From contig NC_089853.1 in the NCBI RefSeq assembly GCF_036373705.1, forward strand, positions 27,942,068-28,006,067: a stretch of 64,000 nt of DNA, in the 5' to 3' direction. The DNA comes from Amia ocellicauda. Lineage: Eukaryota; Chordata; Actinopteri; Amiiformes; Amiidae. The notes beneath the pieces were generated by a model. The model did not search any database. It was not told where the DNA came from and saw only the letters and a program-made list of their open reading frames with translations. Each line of letters opens with the position of its first letter. Within the stretch, counting starts at the first letter, position 1. A program made the position numbers and the translations under genes. Shown one piece after another: positions 52,301-64,000 of this stretch.

Positions 52301-53553
52301 ATGAACACGTTGAATGTAGAATTACACTATTTGTTTGAAGATTGAGGACTCAATCTCTTTAAAGAAAGACAGATGTTATTACACTGAACGGAATGTGATT
52401 CTCAAAGCTTTTTCAATAATTAGAAAAATGCATATAAATACATACAATGTGGAATGTTCTTCGGTTTATAAATGATTGTGGTTTGCCTTGCACAAGATAA
52501 AGTAGGATTGAGATGCATCTATATACAAGAGAACAAGTATATCGGTGTCTATGAAAATCCAGATAAGTGAACTCGGAAAGGGTAAGGTTATATACGATCA
52601 GGCATTGGCCCTTATTTCCTGAAAAGCACAAAATGCTGCACCATTTTGAATGCGGTACACATTCACAAATTCTGACCTTGATAATGCAATTATATTTAAC
52701 ACAGAATATGTTTCATGTAAAACAGCCTCGATACTGAATTGTCACTAAGGCGACAAATCTTATGATCTGAAAGTGTTTGTCTGCAGTTCAGTTTGATGTG
52801 TTTAATCCTCACGTTGACAAATAATGTTGGACGGAAAAGCTGCTTCTGCTGCCACAACAGTGACGAGAGAAGCGTCTCTGGGGAACAATCGCTTCTGCTG
52901 TGTGTGCTTTGTTGCCAAGCCCATTCAAAATTAAAAGCAATCCTTTCTTTTCCTAATTATTGCACAAAACATAACATGAGTATTAATACATAAAGTATTA
53001 ACAACGCGTGGCTCATGTTCATAATAATAATAATAATAATGTGTGTTACTTTGTATACACGTTAATTTCGTTCTGACGTAGGTCATCTTAAATCATTTGG
53101 ACAGTCAAACTACAGAGATGTTTTGGTAAATATGATCCTGCCCATCTACATTGTGCCAAAATAACAGCCTAGGCCAAAATACTCTGCACCATGTCCACGA
53201 ATAGGGAAGTGAGGAATTGCATGGCTATTCTTGGTTCCTGGCCCTGATCGCCTACTGTATGTTATTAATCAAATACACGAATTAGATACAGAGGGAAAAC
53301 GAGAACAAAAATGGTCGCATCACGAACGATGCAATTCAAATGTTAGGCTATTTAAGCGCTTCTTACTCGACTTGCTACACATTTTGCTTACAAAGCTAAA
53401 ACAGATATACGTGCAACTGACACATACAGCACGATATTTATCTTCCTTGAAAAAGATGTTCCAGAAATTTCTTTAAGGCGAGTATCTAAACTTCACTCTC
53501 AAGTTACCTCACATCTGGAAGTGAATATTATTTCAACAGCTCAATCCAATTAT

Positions 53554-53589
<36 letters not shown>

Positions 53590-53864
53590 ATACATGTATT
53601 CCTTTGTAACACTTATGTTGTAGTAGTGATATGCATTTTAAAATGCAATGGTACTTGAAATAAACAGGAGTTGCAGAAAGTTCTATCAAAAGCTAATCAC
53701 AGGCTATAGACTGCATGGAGACAAGCAAGGTACCCATTACTTATACATTAAAGACCAGAATGAACGTAAATTGCAAAGTCTTCTTCATTTAAACAGCATC
53801 GTAAAGTACAGTGCAGTAAATCGTGCACATCTCACTACACCTACCTTTCTTCACTATTTAGCAT
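43364..53864 (-). CDS. oaz2: Ornithine decarboxylase antizyme 2-like, +1 frameshift gene
   Basis: Coding exons in gene order: 53864-53845, 47267-47119, 44736-44564, 43853-43768, 43494-43364. Frame 0 starts MLNSEES and ends at PLWCS with a TGA at 47200-47198. A +1 shift continues in [14 protein letters not shown] and runs to the end [14 protein letters not shown], giving about 185 residues (human OAZ2 has 189). Antizyme binds ornithine decarboxylase monomers, sends them to the 26S proteasome without ubiquitin, and inhibits polyamine uptake. The core contains [21 protein letters not shown] and [14 protein letters not shown]2 is chosen over OAZ1 from the N-terminus and from the DQSTSDEE end, although VLSGGSLF and GALPEGSK are OAZ1-like. 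Expression is expected to rise with polyamines through the frameshift. Exon 1 is short; I chose it because its phase and residues both fit. Intron 1 is 6.6 kb. Confidence 0.93.
43861..43879. repeat. (AG)n run serving as a polypyrimidine tract
   Basis: In the antizyme direction this reads as a (CT)n run directly before the acceptor of exon 43853-43768 (TGTTGCAG), so the microsatellite probably acts as the splice-site pyrimidine tract. Confidence 0.7.
44737..47118 (-). other. Antizyme intron 2
   Basis: Intron of 2.4 kb. An ATGATAAAC at about 46633-46625 resembles the human OAZ2 start but lies downstream of the frameshift exon, so it cannot be the first exon. No nested gene was seen. Confidence 0.6.
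47145..47209 (-). promoter_or_regulatory. oaz2: Programmed +1 ribosomal frameshift site and pseudoknot
   Basis: In the gene direction the shift site is TGG TGC TCC TGA, with the stop codon at 47200-47198. A stem can form between 47194-47184 and 47168-47158, with 10 of 11 bases paired. The loop segment GATCCC at 47176-47171 is complementary to GGGATC at 47150-47145, which makes an H-type pseudoknot starting three bases after the stop. This is the known arrangement of vertebrate antizyme mRNAs. Confidence 0.92.
47268..53844 (-). other. Antizyme intron 1
   Basis: Intron of 6.6 kb without recognised coding sequence. It holds short microsatellites: (ATC)n about 47372-47391, (CA)n 48534-48553, (AAT)n about 53023-53040 and (GTA)n 53558-53589. 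Long stretches such as 50.4-52.8 kb have no repeat signature and could hold conserved regulatory elements, which cannot be judged from one sequence. Confidence 0.55.
53558..53589. repeat. (GTA)n microsatellite
   Basis: About ten trinucleotide units. Confidence 0.95.
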
Positions 53865-54110
53865 GATCACTTCGGAGGAATCGAGATGTATATTGTATCC
53901 TTTCTGACAACCAAAGCAGTGACTATTTAATAGAAGCTCCACGGAGCGGTTCACCATCCGTAAAAAAACCGTCAGGATCACTGAAACATCCCCAGTTTGC
54001 CTTTGTCTCTTCTCTCCGGACCAGGATATTTTGTAAACACTTTAACTGTCAGTTACAATGCTCAGTTACAATGTGGCTAAATGATTGCTTCAGGTTATTT
54101 AAACACCAAG
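53865..54110 (-). promoter_or_regulatory. oaz2: Antizyme 5' UTR and putative promoter region
   Basis: This lies directly upstream of the chosen ATG in the gene direction. It has moderate CpG content (53930-54020), a directly repeated TCAGTTACAATG at about 54048-54059 and 54062-54073, and no clear TATA box. The transcription start is not determined. Confidence 0.4.
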
Positions 54111-54168
54111 AGCTAGGGGATCATGGGTAAAGAAAACAGGCAATCGCGTCTGGGTGTCATGAAGTCTA

Positions 54169-54327
<159 letters not shown>

Positions 54328-54486
54328 GATAGCCTTTCTTCTGCTGGCTAATTATATAAGTGAATTCGTGTTCAGGGATGGTTGAGTCTCAGTTCTTTAT
54401 GTCAACACAATATACCGCAACTATTCTGTATTTTAGGTTATTGTTTTGATTTTAGTTTTTTTTTATCATAGCCTCTCCCTGTTACA

Positions 54487-54558
<72 letters not shown>
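54487..54558. repeat. Compound microsatellite (CT)n(CA)n
   Basis: A C-run, a (CT)n run and a (CA)n run in that order. The (CT)n(CA)n part is the reverse complement of the (TG)n(AG)n part at 54169-54242. Confidence 0.95.
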
Positions 54559-54560
<2 letters not shown>

Positions 54561-57500
54561 TTATTCAAATATTATTGAAAGAAGAGCCCCCTGCCCTCTC
54601 TCAGGGTGTTGTTGTTGAAAGTATCCCTTCATCATTCTGCTGAGCATAGACTTTCTAATGTTATTTTGTTCGTGTGGGGAAACTGCAGTCTCCCTTTAGA
54701 TGATTTTCAATATAGGCAAGATAATAATCATAGCGTGACGTTAAAGCCTGTATTATGTAACATAATGACTTTATTGAACTATATATATGGGTGTAGAAAG
54801 TGTATACATTATATTTTTATATTTGCAGTTGAATGCATTTTTTTAATTACTTGCATGAGATTTTAGTAATTACTGTCCAATTAGCTTTTCATTTTTCCTA
54901 TTTGAATCACACTGTTAATGCATTATAATAAATCCTGTATGTTTTTCTGTGTTTAAAGAAATATTCCTCAGGCAGCCAACATCCCTACGCCCCGCATGGT
55001 AATAAATCATCTCCCTTGATCTTAATTTACAGATGGGTATAATTGTTCACCAGTGGTCTGTTTTCTACTAAAGCTGCCAAAGCTGCTGCTAGTCCTTTCA
55101 GATGACAACAAAAAAATCGATCAATTGAAATCTGCGTAGCGGGATTGTTAATTAAGAAACTCTGCAAGAGAACATTATAAGCTTCATGGCTATACCTAAC
55201 AATGTTGAATTGTTCTATAATATTAAATTTGCTCTGTGGCAAATATAGTTTTTTTTTTATCACCTTAATTATGTTAACTAAATTAATTATTGAATAAACA
55301 GAATTGAATATTCAGATATTTAACTACAGTATAGTAACAACAACAATACATTCCCTGTAACTTTGCATAAAATATGCTATGCAGATGAATAAACCACTCT
55401 TTTTTGTGCATGTCTTTATAATCAGCAAAAACACCACAGTTGCATTAATTATCTAGAGTTGGCTACCACATAATGTGGGGTGGATTAATTGAGAGAGAAG
55501 CTCTTCAACAGGCTGTGGCCCTTGAACAGAGTGATTAAGACGTTCTTTTTGAGACTGATCTTGTTGCCGTACACCCAGTAGCTGCCTCACACATGGAACA
55601 ATGTTACATAAGCATAACACTGGAAAGAGATCCCTGGCCAAGTGGATTAATAGATTAGTAACAGGATACCATGCCCAGCTTGGCATTTGATCCTAGAGCT
55701 GTACCGAGTTAAAACCATTTCACTCCAGTGGGCAAAGATCTGAAAACCACAGACATGGATACATCTTGGAGGACCTTAAAAAGAAACTCTCCCCTTCAAA
55801 TTTGAAGCAGCCATTATATATTTTGTTGACTGAAGCTCCAGTCACTTAAGTCTACTCATTGTCAGGACTTTTTTTATAGTTTTTGTAAATCATTCAGTGT
55901 TTTGTTCCTTTAATTTATTGTTTAATTTTAAGTGGATTTTTTCCCCTACAAAATGTAAACTCATGCCTCATTTTTAAAGCGCACAGGACCTGAGATGACT
56001 GAATGTTCTCATAATTTATTATGTGGCCACAACTTCTTTGAACTTGACAAAGCTAATCAGTAGGGCATTACCAGGCTACAGAGTCCCAAAGGAAATGTCT
56101 AAAAGCTCTTCTTCAGCAGGCTTCAGTTCAGATATGAGCATCATTATACCAACCTTTTTTTTCTACTTTATCAACTGTGAATACAAAAGCATCTTCTCTT
56201 TTTTCCTCTCCCCCAAGCCAAGATCTGTACCCAAGACTCAATTCAAAGACCTTCAAATTGCATTTAACCCCTGGCATTCAGAAAAATAAATAAAAAAGTA
56301 TTGAATCATCTGCACTATGTATGCCTTTAAGAAACACTCAATACTTGTGAGCTTCCCAAGCTATATGAAAAAGCATGTAGTGTTTTAATCGTGCTTCCCA
56401 AAAGAATATTAAAAATAATGGAGAGTTGGGTGTAGAAGTACATGCAGTGTAGGGGCAATGAATCAAACTTAGCCAATAGAATTGACTTTGCCCAAGCAAA
56501 AGATTCCCACCTACAAATCCATATCAGCAGGAAAGACTATTTTGGGCAGGTCATTTAGGCAGTGAGTCTAATTAAGAAAGTAAATATCTAGTGCACTTAC
56601 TTCAGTGGTTCCCAACCCTGGTCCTGGAATTGTGTAATAAAACAGTTGGTTCTTTAATAAGTTCTTTATATAATTCTATGCTTAACTTAAACCCCCAAAT
56701 GTTTAAAATAAAGGCTCTGATTTAGGAAATTATTTGTTCAGTTAAGGGTTCAACAGAGTAATTGAGAGCTCAGTTGGAACAAAAACCAGCAGAGATGGGG
56801 GTCTTCCAGGAGCAGGGATGGGACTTACTTGACAAGTTGCCCATCTCTAATCATGTGTCTGTTAGTCTTACAGAGGAAACTCCCAGTGTGGCCAGACAAC
56901 GTTCATCGAAGAAGGCAGATATCAAAATGTGTCATAAATGTGTGACACTTGGAGACATGTTTATTGCTTAATTTTGACATTAGCAATTAGTGACCCCTAA
57001 GTCACCTTGGCCTGTCAGTCTGTTCCCCCATAGTGAAATGCAGAAGATGGTGAAAACAATACTGGAAACTCAGTACACTCTAGGGGATGAAATATTGAAG
57101 AGTACTGGACGGAGAACAAAGGATGGAAAATTGGACTTAAAGAGCCGGGCTCCTATTACAAGGCGGTGTTGTAGATAAGAGCAAACAGCCAATCATGGCC
57201 ACAACATCCTTATTAATGTTAAATTCCCACAGGGGATAAAACAGATAGCACACAATAAATAAATAAAAACCCATACAAAATCTATATAACTTATTTATGT
57301 TTATGTATATTTCTTGTTTGTTTTCCATATGTGGTGATCCTCTGTTTTTGTGTTTAGCCAGTTGAAGTAGATAAAAAACAGTTTCACCTTTACACTTGTA
57401 CTGGCTGGACAGCCTCCTTGATCTAATTAAAGGTTCTATTGTATCTCTTCCCTTCTGGCAGCCTCAGTATTGTGCTGTGTGTTTCGTGTGTGAGCAATCT

Positions 57501-60500
57501 TGCACGTCCATGAACTGAATATTTACACTTTCAGGTAAATATAACATACAGACTGTATTAGGATGGGCTGCGGAGATAAGAACGCCTTACTTCCATGACT
57601 ATCTTGCTTACATAGCCAACACAGGATGAGTGCACAATTCCATGCACATAGCTTGAATAATATAGATTATTTTGAAACCACAGCCTTTTGCTTAGTAAAC
57701 TACACTTTGCTTGTTTGTGGGGTGGGGTAAATAACGAAGATGTTTAATGTAATGTATTGGTAATGGAAGAAATCCAAGCAAATCCAGTGTGAACATGCAA
57801 CGATTGTTCAACTGAATCTCATTTCAAAGATCATGCATAGATTAGAAATATACTCTTTAAAGGTTTCAAAAGCAAGGTTATGTGATTAAGACATACTGTA
57901 TCATATGCTGTCATATCTACTCTAAGCTATTCCTGACAACATTTTAATTGACAAACGTCACATAATAGTTCCAATGTCTATGCAATTTGCAGTATTTAGT
58001 ATACATTCCCGTGTGAAACCCCGATTGACTTTGTGAAGCATAATACGCAGCTGTCCTCAACAGAAACTTAGATTAGATGAGGTATGTGCTGTTGGCATGT
58101 ATTTTTTAACATTATGATGATACAACTGATTTTATCTTTTTGTTGTTTTTCAGACTGAAGGCAGTTTTCAGCTCTCTGATATTAACAAATTCTGATGTTA
58201 TATCACAAATGCATACAGTAAGCCTCATGATTTCATATAATTCTTCAGAATATATATATGTATATATAGGTAGATCACTTGTATAATCTGTGCTGCAGTG
58301 TAAGAGCACACATCCCATGACACACACACAGTGGCAGCTGCAACTAGGTGCCAGTAAGAATTATTTTTCTTATATTCATAGCTTCAGATAAATACCTCTC
58401 TCACCTTATCTTATTTTTCATCTTCTTATTATTATTATTAAGTAAGCCTTTTTCTGAGGCACCTTACATGTTTTTTTCAAACACTGACACATAATGTACA
58501 ACATACATACAACATGACAATGTTAACGAAATCACTATTAAAATTTTAGGACCTTCAATACTGAAACCAGTGAGCACCCGCAGAACAGACAGACACCATT
58601 CCAGTGAATTTCAGGGTGATTGCAAAAGATGCTTCAGTACTTTCCTTTTAGTGTGCGGTCGATAAATGAGCTTATGTAATCATTCTCTGTTTAAGAAATA
58701 TAGTAAGGCTCCCTATGTATTGACTTACTCAGTTTTTCCACAAGTCTCCCAGAAGACAGAGCAATCCATCTGAGGATTCAACAACTGTTCAAGCAGCGGC
58801 CTTCTAGGTGCTCTGGGAAATCATTTGAAAATAATTGAAAAAAAAAAAAAAGGTAAGATTGAGAGGTGTGGGGGAAATATGAGTAAAATCTGATGAACAT
58901 TTATACTGAAATGGTTGTGTACAGGGATCCTTTTCTCTTTTTGTACCTTAATTGGTCCCTGTGGACCAGTCTTCTTTTCCAGGAAAAGGACTCAATTGCA
59001 GTGCAATGGTTTCTGGGAAATTACGTCCTCCTTTAAGCTTGAGCATCTGTTTTGTCCTGTCTGCTGTCTATGCATTAAAGAAAGATGTTGATTGTTTTAG
59101 TAAATATGAATAATGTTATTGTTCAAAAAGCTGCAGCTGCAAAGTGTTTTTTGTGTGTGTGTGTTGTAGAATTCCCTTTATTACCATACATCATAAAGGA
59201 TTTCAAACCCAGGAGCAGAGACATCTGCTTAATGATAAAGAACACTTGAGTCATGTATTATTTGACCCTGCAATGAAATGCTTTTTTCAGTCAAAATTTT
59301 GCTTAATGTGATCAAAGTATTTGCATGATAATAATATTAATTATCATTTTAAAAAGTTGCCCCTTTCTCCATCTGATGGGATATACATTTAAACAGACAG
59401 GACAGAGATCATATAGGAAAGTACCAATGCATATATTTTTGTCCTTCATTTTTATGTAACAGGATTAAGAAAGTGTTCCCCCCCAGGGCAACTGAACATT
59501 TTGTGCCACATGAGTCTGTCACCCTTGCTTAACGTTAAGTCAATTACACATATACCCAATGCCTATACTTCTGACGTGTTATTTTTTACAGAAAAAAAAA
59601 GGTCTGTCCTGTGGCTCAGTATTACATAAAATCCCAGCCCTTTGTCTTCACTGCATCAGCAATCCTCATGATAATGCCACTCCATTGTGGCAGATGTAAG
59701 ACCAAGCAGCAAAATGTTGAATGAGTAAAATATCCATATTTTTTTCATGGCACATTGTCCTCCCTTTGCAATTTTAGCATCTTGCTTCTGGAACCATCAT
59801 TTTTCTATTAATGGATCAGATAACAATTGTGTTGACTGTTTATTTAACTATGCTAGATCATCTTAAATGCATTACATTTAAATTCAGCCATACATTTAAT
59901 CTAAAAATTCCTTAGTAGTCTGACTTGAAATCAGGGCTGTTTTCAGCCGAGAACATTACAAAAGTCTGCACATCTTTGCAGGAGAGTCATTGTTAAGAAT
60001 TTCTGACAGGGAAAATTGAATGATAAATTTACCAACCTTTATGTAAAAGGTGGAAAACAAAACCACTGATATAAAATAAATAAAAATAAATAATTTGCTT
60101 TTGTTAACTCTTAGGTTAGCATCTAAGTAGTGATACTTCCACAACATTTTGTTTTATCTTAGCTTGACAGTGTAGTTTTATTCATGTGGTTCCCACTATG
60201 TGTTTGTCAGGCATTTTCTTTATTCCCTATTAGGAAAACTGAGAATCAGCCTCCCAGTCTTTGTATGATTAATGGATTCTCTAAGGAGTTTTGCCCAGTG
60301 GAATTCCTAACTAATACATTATATATATTGTTTTCCCATATTTGCCTTATTCACCCACGATATAATCAGTAATAAGAAGTTTATATGTGTTATCTCCCAG
60401 CTCCATTAATGGTTTGATTTGATGTTCAGGATTTTTCCTCTCCTCTCCTCTCCTATGACCCTTAAAGTAAATAATTATTTCAGTGAAATACATTATGCAA

Positions 60501-63500
60501 ATATGAAACCTTTATTCCTTCCCATGCTTTTTAAAATATAAAGGTTTATTATAGTTTTTTCGATCCACATAAAAGAAGCTGCATGCATCAGTGTCCAGTC
60601 TCACATGACACAGGGAAACTAAAGCTGCATCAGTGTTCAGACAGGTAGTATCTGTTATACTGCAGTCTACTAGGTGGTGAAGTAGCAGTCCAAGAGTCTT
60701 GATTTCTTCAGCGATGCCAAAGAGTGTACTAATGTTTTATGTCATTCATTGATGTTGACAAAAATAATAATAACTAAATAAAGAAGTAAGACAACCATTA
60801 TACTGAACATTACTCACATTCTGTTGAAAGAAAGTATTTGAACTGATTGTGAACTTGCAAAAATATTAAGCTCAACACAAGAAATGACATTGGTGACAAG
60901 GACATAAGTCCAATGAAATTATGAATTACTCTCTTGAGAGAAAATATTTCAAGATTTCCCACCACTATTTTGGGACATACTTATATTTAGTATATATGAG
61001 AGAGAGAAAAATCCACACAATGGCCAGCTATCATATAATTGAAGACCACATCTCTAAAAATAAAAAAACTTTAAGGCTGTCTATTTTAATGTAGGCTGTT
61101 TGTTTGTTCAAAATTAGCCCTCTGAAAGGGATTGGCACTTCTGTAACATCCTGCTTTCTGAAGGCCGAATCCTGTGTGAGCCATAAAGGTGGAGGAAGTG
61201 CAGGGGGTCATGGGAACTAGCACACAATCCAGCTCACTCTGAGAACTGCTCCTGGTCCCAGTGTGAGTATTCAAGAAAAACATCCCAAACTCTGAAAAAA
61301 ACATGCGACCTGAGGAAACTGCAGAACAATGTAAAGCTGGAAAATTCACACAGTCACAGATCAACACCAGCCAACCAGTGGTAGATTTTGAGGTAAGAAA
61401 TGTGGCCTAATAACTCCCAGGTCTTCAGGCGTCTATAACCATTCAGAAATACACAGTTCCCAGGCGACTACAGGGTCTTTTCCCACGATGTGTGTATCTC
61501 TATTTACATTTGTCTGCCAATCCACTTCCCAGTTTCCTAACTTACTGGAAGTAACCCCCCCACTCCACTTCATTCTATTCTCTATCTGTGCTGTTTCATT
61601 GTCTGAGCCCTTTTCATTGCTGCGACATTCATACGGTGGATTTCTTTATTGTAAATTCGAGCAGTCATAACATCTGCAGTAACACTAAAGGACATGGTGC
61701 TTAATATGGTTGTTATTTATGCCATCCAGCAGGTGTATGACTGCCTGGGCTTGCTCTTTCTCCTCCCTTACCCTTTAGAGGTGGAGCATTACAACAACAC
61801 AGTGTGTCAATACCTTACAGCTCCTCCATCTTTAGATCACTCTGATTTTTGTAATGTGTGGAAGATGTTTTTATAGTGATGTTGTTACCTTTGTAATGTT
61901 GTATATTCATATAACTTTTTATGTTAGTGTTGATAAAACCATGATAGTCTCCTTGTGGAATTTGAACTTGGAAAATACATAATTTCAGAAAAATAGAAAA
62001 TGAAAAGGCAAATGAACGGTTATTGCAGATCTGTGAATTGTATAGTAATTTGTTTTATGTGAATACATATATCAGTTGCTGAAGAATAGCTATGAAACCC
62101 AGGATTTAGTATTGCAAGAGATTGTTCTGTGAATTCTTGCTGTGTGACAAAATGGAAATATTCAGACTTGCCAAATAAGCCTGTGGTGCAAACTGCCCAG
62201 GCAGCTTATCCTCTCCACATGTGTTTTTTTCAGCTTTAAGTCACCCCTATTATCTTTTTTTTATTATTTTTAATCAAGGTTTAACCTTTATAAGCTGTTT
62301 TCCAAACTGACTTTATTTTGGAAAAACAATTAGCTTTATATGCCAACTCTGCTTCGTGATCTGTAATTATTTTGCTCTTTGACACCAAGTATTCCAACCA
62401 CTTCTTCTCTCTCTCCTTCTTTTGATTAATCACAATTATAATATATATTTACTAATATTTTTCCCTTTTCTCATTCTTATTTGGGTGTATTAGACTTGTT
62501 GGCCTGGAGAAATCAGCATTAAATATCCAAATATACGTTCTCTTGTGTCATTATTAAATTGAAGCGGAGCTAAGAGTTACTGAGGGGGAAAAGAGGCCAA
62601 CAAGCACAAAGCCTGCGAGTGAATGTACTTTGGGCATTTTAGCCATGCGTTTTGTTTTTCACTGTTGCCTTAATCTGTGTTGTTTTGTAACAATGCAGCT
62701 ATTGGAAGCTATGCCAGGTATGTCCGGCTTGTTGTTGTTCACACCACTGCCGTGAACTGTAGAATAACATTGTTTTACAGAATAGGGCTGGTGTAATCCA
62801 AATTACTATGAACTAGGTCAGGCTACACAACAGGGGATTTAGCCAAGTCCAAACTTGTGCAGAGTCTGAGGAATTCTTCCCATATTTCCGTGAGTTACGA
62901 CCGTATGCATGACTGTGCTTTGGCTACACAACATACAACTTAAATTAGCTTCACACTAATGAACAATTATACTGAATTGAATTAATTACATTGTTGTGGA
63001 GTTCTTTAGCAGTTTTATATAGCCTTCAAGTGCTACTGGGCTGTAAGTGTTTTTTAGTATAAGTAGGGTTCAAATTAAATTATTGTCCTGCATTCTTGGA
63101 TTTTCTCTTCAATGTTTTAATAGTAACAAAAGCAAAGAGAGGGAGAAGTGTGTCCAGTTTGCACTAGCAATTTAAAGAAAAGGAACAAAATTAATTGATT
63201 TTAAAATTTGTGAATGCTTTTCTGAGATTGATAATACTTTAATATACCTTTAGTTACACTATATATTATTTAAAATATATGCTTACTAAAACAATCACCA
63301 TTTCTTATTTCAGTTATATTTTTTCATACCTTCCAGAATGCAAATCTGCATGTATTTGCCTTCTTTGTTTAGAAAGCACTGATGCGTTCTGCTGTGAAAT
63401 TAAAATTTTTTATTCCCAGCAATGCCCACAGTACTTCCATATTAGAAGCATGTGACATTGTGTTTGAGAATGAAAAACATAATCAAGATCAGTTTCAATG

Positions 63501-64000
63501 TATTTTCTTTCTTAAACACTTTAATTTATCTCTTACTTTTGCAGATATCGAATGGTAACACTGCACTACAGAATTCTTCAGAAGGAGAATTTGCATTAGG
63601 AAAAGAGATATTGTGCACCAAAATACTTTCTGCTCAGATTTCTGTTTGGAATCTATATTCACAGATATTTTCTCTTATCTGTAATCGAAACATAATTAAT
63701 TTTGTTAATGTCCATCCAGTTGAACCATAATTGGAACAGCTTATTGTGGAAAAATGTACTTTCAAATCAGGCAGATGTGTGAAAAAAAACTTGTATCTGT
63801 CAGCAGCCTAAATTTAGATGATAAATACATCAAGTAGATGACCACTGTTGGAAGAAGGGGGGAAAGCTGGCCTACAGTATGCAGCTTTGTAATTTATGAC
63901 CATGAATGCTACACTTATTTTTGAGCAAACTGACGTAACAGTCTTCAAATGTTTTTCTTTGTTCTGTTTCCTGGAATAATTTCATGAGATTTAAACACAG
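54559..64000. other. Right flank, no gene seen
   Basis: AT-rich sequence upstream of the antizyme gene. No exon with recognisable protein was seen on either strand. It contains one short transposon-like element (56603-56822) and scattered A/T-rich runs. Confidence 0.5.
56603..56822. mobile_element. Short non-autonomous DNA transposon-like element
   Basis: The left end reads CAGTGGTTCCCAACCCTGG. The right end reads CCAGGAGCAGGGATGGG, which is its near reverse complement but lacks the last eight bases of the inverted repeat. The same eight bases, ACTTACTT, flank both sides (56595-56602 and 56823-56830), as expected for a hAT-type insertion. No protein is encoded in the 220 bp. Confidence 0.65.

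Noticed and set aside
58426-58480. Stretch beginning with an ATT run and GGCACCTTACATG, faintly like a common fish repeat
   Set aside because: The resemblance is too weak and short to support an element call.
61086-61367. A 93-codon frame on the complementary strand in the right flank
   Set aside because: No recognised domain, no supporting splice sites or promoter, and its length is within chance for this much sequence.

Overview
The window is a stretch of vertebrate nuclear genome, most probably from a ray-finned fish. The genes are intron-rich with GT-AG splice sites (one GC-AG), AATAAA polyadenylation signals and CpG-rich promoters. The AT-rich introns hold microsatellites, a Tc1/mariner remnant and a hAT transposase remnant. 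Five protein-coding genes could be rebuilt exon by exon, and every intron phase closes.

Layout, left to right: wdr61/SKI8 (+, CDS 1368-7918, 305 aa); slc25a44 (-, CDS 13844-11934, 317 aa); ireb2/IRP2 (+, CDS 18866-30466, 22 coding exons, 972 aa); psma4 (+, CDS 33834-38945, 261 aa); and an ornithine decarboxylase antizyme of OAZ2 type (-, CDS 53864-43364, about 185 aa after a +1 ribosomal frameshift). The antizyme is easy to miss: its five coding exons are short, the first has only 20 coding bases, and its reading frame is broken by design at 47198-47200.

Between the genes: 8.2-11.9 kb is the convergent space between wdr61 and slc25a44, and carries a 444-bp block that is repeated at 15.8-16.2 kb. 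The 14.7-16.6 kb stretch is a nested pile of repeats. The 39.2-41.5 kb stretch holds an unrecognised coding-like segment. The 54-64 kb stretch, upstream of the antizyme, shows no gene, only simple repeats and one short transposon-like element.

The gene products meet in cell regulation rather than in one pathway. WDR61 serves the PAF1 transcription and SKI RNA-decay complexes. SLC25A44 is a mitochondrial branched-chain amino-acid carrier. IRP2 is an iron-regulated RNA-binding protein that is itself degraded by the proteasome. PSMA4 is a 20S proteasome ring subunit. Antizyme delivers ornithine decarboxylase to the proteasome. In human the IREB2 region also has CRABP1, HYKK and CHRNA5 nearby; none of these is seen here, while SLC25A44 and an antizyme are present. 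I found no wholly new system. The most instructive signals are the intact antizyme frameshift cassette with its pseudoknot and an exact 36-bp micro-inversion between two copies of a duplicated block.
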